From the NCBI RefSeq assembly GCF_020164455.1, contig NZ_JAIQWW010000001.1, forward strand, positions 186,001-250,000: a stretch of DNA of 64,000 bases, written 5' to 3'. A model generated the notes under the pieces. That model searched no databases and was not told the DNA's origin. It saw only the letters and a list, made by a program, of their open reading frames with translations. The translations under genes and the position numbers were made by a program. This DNA is from Phyllobacterium chamaecytisi (GTDB lineage Bacteria > Pseudomonadota > Alphaproteobacteria > Rhizobiales > Rhizobiaceae). This document shows, piece by piece, positions 61,056 to 64,000 of the stretch; the first letter of the stretch is position 1; every line of letters begins with the position of its first letter.

Positions 61056-61174
61056 TACCAATTTGGCAAAGCGAGCAGAATGGTGGCTGCTACCTGGGTG
61101 CATATGACAAAAGTGACGAAGGGTATAAACCCGTCGCTGATCTTCCGGTTATCGTTTGCTGCGGCAAAGCTCAT
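61052..61174 (-). CDS. Tiny membrane protein candidate (40 aa)
   Basis: ATG with GGGAG 8 nt upstream; the product starts MSFAAANDNRKISDGFIPF and continues with a hydrophobic helix 'VTFVICTQVAATILLALP' ending NWY. The 'ANDN' N-terminus is common among small rhizobial proteins. It directly overlaps the next tiny ORF. Function unknown; the pair could be small subunits or regulators of a membrane complex. Confidence 0.45.
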   Translation of the reverse strand: MSFAAANDNRKISDGFIPFVTFVICTQVAATILLALPNWY

Positions 61175-61437
61175 AAGGACTGCTCCCGATTGGACGATCC
61201 TTTGAAAGTGCCGAAGGATCATGATCGTCAGTGCCGAATTTCGGCTTGGTCACGCAACTGTAACAGTTTGAAACCTTTTGTCACCCAAAAAGTTCTCATC
61301 CTCGTTCAACTGTGCCGTGATAGCCTTCTTCCGGTGATGAAATGCTGCTGCTATAACGTAGAGAAAATCTTCAGTTTCAGTGGTTTAGCTCCGGCGATGC
61401 AGAACTTTTGCAAGATCTGCGCCGCCGGAGATTATTG

Positions 61438-64000
61438 TTATTCGGCTGGCGTTGCAGCGGGGGCAATCGTGCCCGAATTGTGGCTGGAATCGCCATCGAA
61501 GGTGCTGGCATGGTGACTTTTCAGCTGCCGGTTTCCTGTCATCGCACGTATCAGCACGTAGAACACTGGCGTCATGAACAGGCCGAACAACGTCACGCCG
61601 ATCATCCCGGCAAACACCGCTACACCCATTGCACTACGCATTTCCGCACCGGCTCCTGTCGATGTGACGAGAGGTACCACGCCCATGATGAAGGCGAGTG
61701 ATGTCATCAGGATCGGTCTGAGCCGCAGGCGGCTGGCCTCGATCACAGCCTTGAATGGTGTCGACCCGGCAAACTCCAGTTCCCGCGCAAACTCGACGAT
61801 CAGGATGGCGTTCTTGGCAGACAGTCCGACAAGCACGATCAGCCCGATCTGCGTGAAGACATTGTTGTCCCCCGCCGTCAGCCAGACACCGGTGAGGGCG
61901 GCAAGCAGTCCGAGAGGCACGATCATGATGATCGATAGCGGCAGTGACAGGCTTTCATATTGCGCCGAGAGGACGAGGAACACCAGGAGGATCGACAGCG
62001 GGAAGATCAGGTAGGCCGAGTTGCCCGCAATGATCTCCTGATAGGTCAGTTCTGTCCATTCGAAGCCGATCCCGGGCGGCAGGGTGTCGGCGGCAATCTT
62101 TTCCACCGCAGCCCGCGCCTGACCCGATGAGTAGCCTGGAGCCGCATTGCCGTTCACGTCGGCAGCAAGGAAGCCGTTATAGCGCATGGCACGATCCGGT
62201 CCCGCACTGGATGAGACGTTGACCAGAGCCGATAGCGGGATCATCTCGCCCGAACCCGATCGTACCTTCAGATCGCCAATATCTTCAGACTTGGCCCGGA
62301 AATTCGACTCCGCCTGCATGCGGACGGAATAAGTACGGCCGAACTTGTTGAAGTCATTGACATAGACCGAGCCAAGATAAATCTGCAACGTGTTGAAGAT
62401 TTCCGGCAACGATACGTTGAGTTGGCGTGCCTTGGCGCGATCAACATCGGCGTAGAGCTGTGGAACATTGATCTGATAGCTGGTGAACAGGCCTGTCAGC
62501 TCCGGCGCGGTGGCCGCCTTGGCGAGGAACGCCTTGGTTGCGTCGTCGAGAGCCTGATAACCAAGACCATTGCGATCCTCGATCTGCAGCTTGAACCCGC
62601 CGATCGAGCCGAGACCCTGGACGGGAGGCGGCGGGAAGACGGCGCTGAACGATTCCTGGATGCCGGCTATCTGCTGATTGAGCGCCATGGCGATAGCACC
62701 GGCACTCAGGTCGGGCGTCTTGCGCTCTTCGAAAGGTTTCAGCGAAACGAAGACAACGCCGGCGTTCGAACTATTGGTGAATCCGGCGATGGACAGGCCA
62801 GGGAAGGCAATCGTGCTTTGCACACCGGGTATCTTCAACGCCATGTCCCCAATGCGGCGGACGACCGCTTCCGTCCGGTCAAGCGTCGCACCATCCGGCA
62901 GCTGTGTGAAACCGACCAGATACTGCTTGTCCTGCGGCGGAACGAAACCGCCCGGCACACTCTTGAACATGAATGCCGTCGCGCCGATCAAGATGATATA
63001 AATCCCCATCATGATCGTCTTGCGCGAAATAACGCCGCGCACACCTTTACTGTAGCCGTTGGCTCCACGGGTGAACACGGCATTGAACCCGCGGAAAAGC
63101 CAGCCCAGCGTCAGATCCATGAAGCGCGTCAAACGATCCTTCGGCTGGTCATGTCCCTTGAGCAACAATGCCGCGAGGGCAGGCGACAGTGTAAGGGAGT
63201 TGAATGCTGAAATGACTGTCGAGATGGCGATCGTCAGCGCAAACTGCCGGTAGAACTGACCCGTAAGGCCGCTGATGAAAGCGAGAGGCACGAACACCGC
63301 GACCAGAACCAGCGCAATAGCGATAATCGGTCCCGAGACTTCGCGCATCGCCTGTACCGTCGCTTGCCGCGGGGCCAGACCGTTCTCGATGTTTCGCTCG
63401 ACGTTCTCGACGACCACGATGGCGTCATCGACGACGATACCGATGGCAAGAACAAGTCCGAACAGGCTGAGCGCGTTGATCGAGAAACCGAACAGATGCA
63501 TCACCGCAAACGTACCGACGATCGATATCGGCACCGCGATCAGCGGAATGATCGATGCACGCCACGTTTGCAGGAACAGGATAACAACGAGAACGACCAG
63601 CAGCACCGCCTCAAGCAGTGTATGAATGACGGCCTCGATCGAGGCGCGGACGAACTGCGTCGTATCGTAGACGATCTCGTAGTCTACGCCTTCCGGCATG
63701 GTCAGCTTCATCTCGTTCATCGCCGCACGAACTTCGTCGGCGATCTGGATCGCATTGGAGCCCGGTGCCTGGAAGATCGGGATAGCGACGGCGCTCTTGT
63801 TGTCGAGCAGCGAGCGTAGCGAATAGTCGGCTGCGCCAAGTTCGATGCGGGCAATGTCGCTCAAATGTGTGATCGCGCCATTGGCGGCAGTCTTGACGAT
63901 GATCTGGCCGAATTCTTCTTCGGATTGCAACCGACCTTGCGCGTTCACCGTCAACTGCAGGTCGACACTGTTCGAGTTGGGCGACGCACCGATGGTACCG
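61438..64000 (-). CDS. RND (HAE1) multidrug efflux permease, N-terminus outside the window
   Basis: At least 853 residues of an AcrB/MexF-type inner-membrane pump; the reading frame is open to the window edge. Helices carry 'GLVLAIGIVVDDAIVVVENV' with the proton-relay Asp pair, 'PLSILLVFLVLSAQYESLSL' and 'LIVLVGLSAKNAILIVEFAR' with the relay Lys. The porter domain is present in both halves. It exports hydrophobic drugs with a membrane-fusion protein and an outer-membrane channel, which should lie beyond 64 kb. The C-terminus has a ~30-residue Ser/Thr/His/Ala-rich tail. BepE/BepG of Brucella are likely relatives. Confidence 0.93.
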   Translation of the reverse strand, partial: GTIGASPNSNSVDLQLTVNAQGRLQSEEEFGQIIVKTAANGAITHLSDIARIELGAADYSLRSLLDNKSAVAIPIFQAPGSNAIQIADEVRAAMNEMKLTMPEGVDYEIVYDTTQFVRASIEAVIHTLLEAVLLVVLVVILFLQTWRASIIPLIAVPISIVGTFAVMHLFGFSINALSLFGLVLAIGIVVDDAIVVVENVERNIENGLAPRQATVQAMREVSGPIIAIALVLVAVFVPLAFISGLTGQFYRQFALTIAISTVISAFNSLTLSPALAALLLKGHDQPKDRLTRFMDLTLGWLFRGFNAVFTRGANGYSKGVRGVISRKTIMMGIYIILIGATAFMFKSVPGGFVPPQDKQYLVGFTQLPDGATLDRTEAVVRRIGDMALKIPGVQSTIAFPGLSIAGFTNSSNAGVVFVSLKPFEERKTPDLSAGAIAMALNQQIAGIQESFSAVFPPPPVQGLGSIGGFKLQIEDRNGLGYQALDDATKAFLAKAATAPELTGLFTSYQINVPQLYADVDRAKARQLNVSLPEIFNTLQIYLGSVYVNDFNKFGRTYSVRMQAESNFRAKSEDIGDLKVRSGSGEMIPLSALVNVSSSAGPDRAMRYNGFLAADVNGNAAPGYSSGQARAAVEKIAADTLPPGIGFEWTELTYQEIIAGNSAYLIFPLSILLVFLVLSAQYESLSLPLSIIMIVPLGLLAALTGVWLTAGDNNVFTQIGLIVLVGLSAKNAILIVEFARELEFAGSTPFKAVIEASRLRLRPILMTSLAFIMGVVPLVTSTGAGAEMRSAMGVAVFAGMIGVTLFGLFMTPVFYVLIRAMTGNRQLKSHHASTFDGDSSHNSGTIAPAATPAE

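Noticed and set aside
60998-61516. 172-residue plus-strand frame upstream of the RND gene end
   Set aside because: No ribosome site, erratic composition with many Cys, and it overlaps the RND gene and the better-supported tiny ORFs on the other strand.
1-64000. CRISPR arrays, tRNA or rRNA genes, complete insertion sequences
   Set aside because: Looked for regular repeat-spacer units, cloverleaf-like sequences and transposase motifs; none was convincing.

Overview
The window reads as chromosomal DNA of a Hyphomicrobiales (Rhizobiales) alphaproteobacterium, most like the Brucella/Ochrobactrum/Phyllobacterium branch. The pointers are a feuN-feuP-feuQ regulatory set, a ccmIEFH (cycHJKL) operon, the run degP - response regulator - sensor kinase - glnE - PleC-like kinase - pepN, an IalB-family protein, DUF1236 and RT0821-type envelope proteins, and a leucine-degradation operon. 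No rRNA or tRNA gene was recognised. Genus placement is inference.

Layout. 1-8.8 kb: the distal (connector, tail, baseplate) half of an RcGTA-like gene transfer agent cluster, compact and intact, ending in a small holin-like membrane protein. 8.9-11.8 kb: feuNPQ and a surface lipoprotein. 11.9-13.6 kb: a low-GC accessory island with a predicted nucleotidyltransferase-type polymorphic toxin, an acidic partner that is probably its immunity protein, and a frameshifted remnant of a second toxin tip. 13.7-17.8 kb: cytochrome c maturation operon. 17.8-19.3 kb: cytochrome b561 and an MBL-fold hydrolase, both on the minus strand. 19.3-23 kb: trimeric autotransporter adhesin plus IalB-like protein. 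23-30 kb: DegP protease, a two-component pair and glnE. 30-42 kb: mostly minus-strand housekeeping genes (cupin, PleC-like kinase, aminopeptidase N, MFS, uracil-DNA glycosylase) with a DMT exporter and ETF-quinone oxidoreductase on the plus strand. 42.9-51.5 kb: an accessory-flavoured stretch with VOC proteins, MarR, AMP nucleosidase, a 276-bp palindromic MITE-like repeat, a class A beta-lactamase, Dps, and two copies of a structured element that each encode a tiny conserved basic protein. 51.6-57.1 kb: ivd-mccB-mccA with a TetR regulator. 57.2-64 kb: small envelope and coiled-coil proteins, an HisC-like aminotransferase, two overlapping tiny membrane ORFs and the 3' part of an RND efflux permease that runs off the window.

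How genes work together: isovaleryl-CoA dehydrogenase (55-56 kb) passes electrons through ETF to the ETF-quinone oxidoreductase at 40-42 kb, and methylcrotonyl-CoA carboxylase takes the next step of leucine breakdown. FeuN is known in Sinorhizobium as a periplasmic brake on FeuQ. GlnE adjusts glutamine synthetase. CcmIEFH matures c-type cytochromes.

The most original observations are: (1) a duplicated element at 42,989-43,262 and 49,191-49,475 with covarying hairpins and a 28/30-residue ORF under apparent protein-level selection; (2) the toxin/immunity/orphan-tip locus at 11.9-13.6 kb; (3) the translationally coupled tiny membrane ORFs at 60,957-61,174; (4) the palindromic element abutting amn. 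All were read by eye; no database search was possible.
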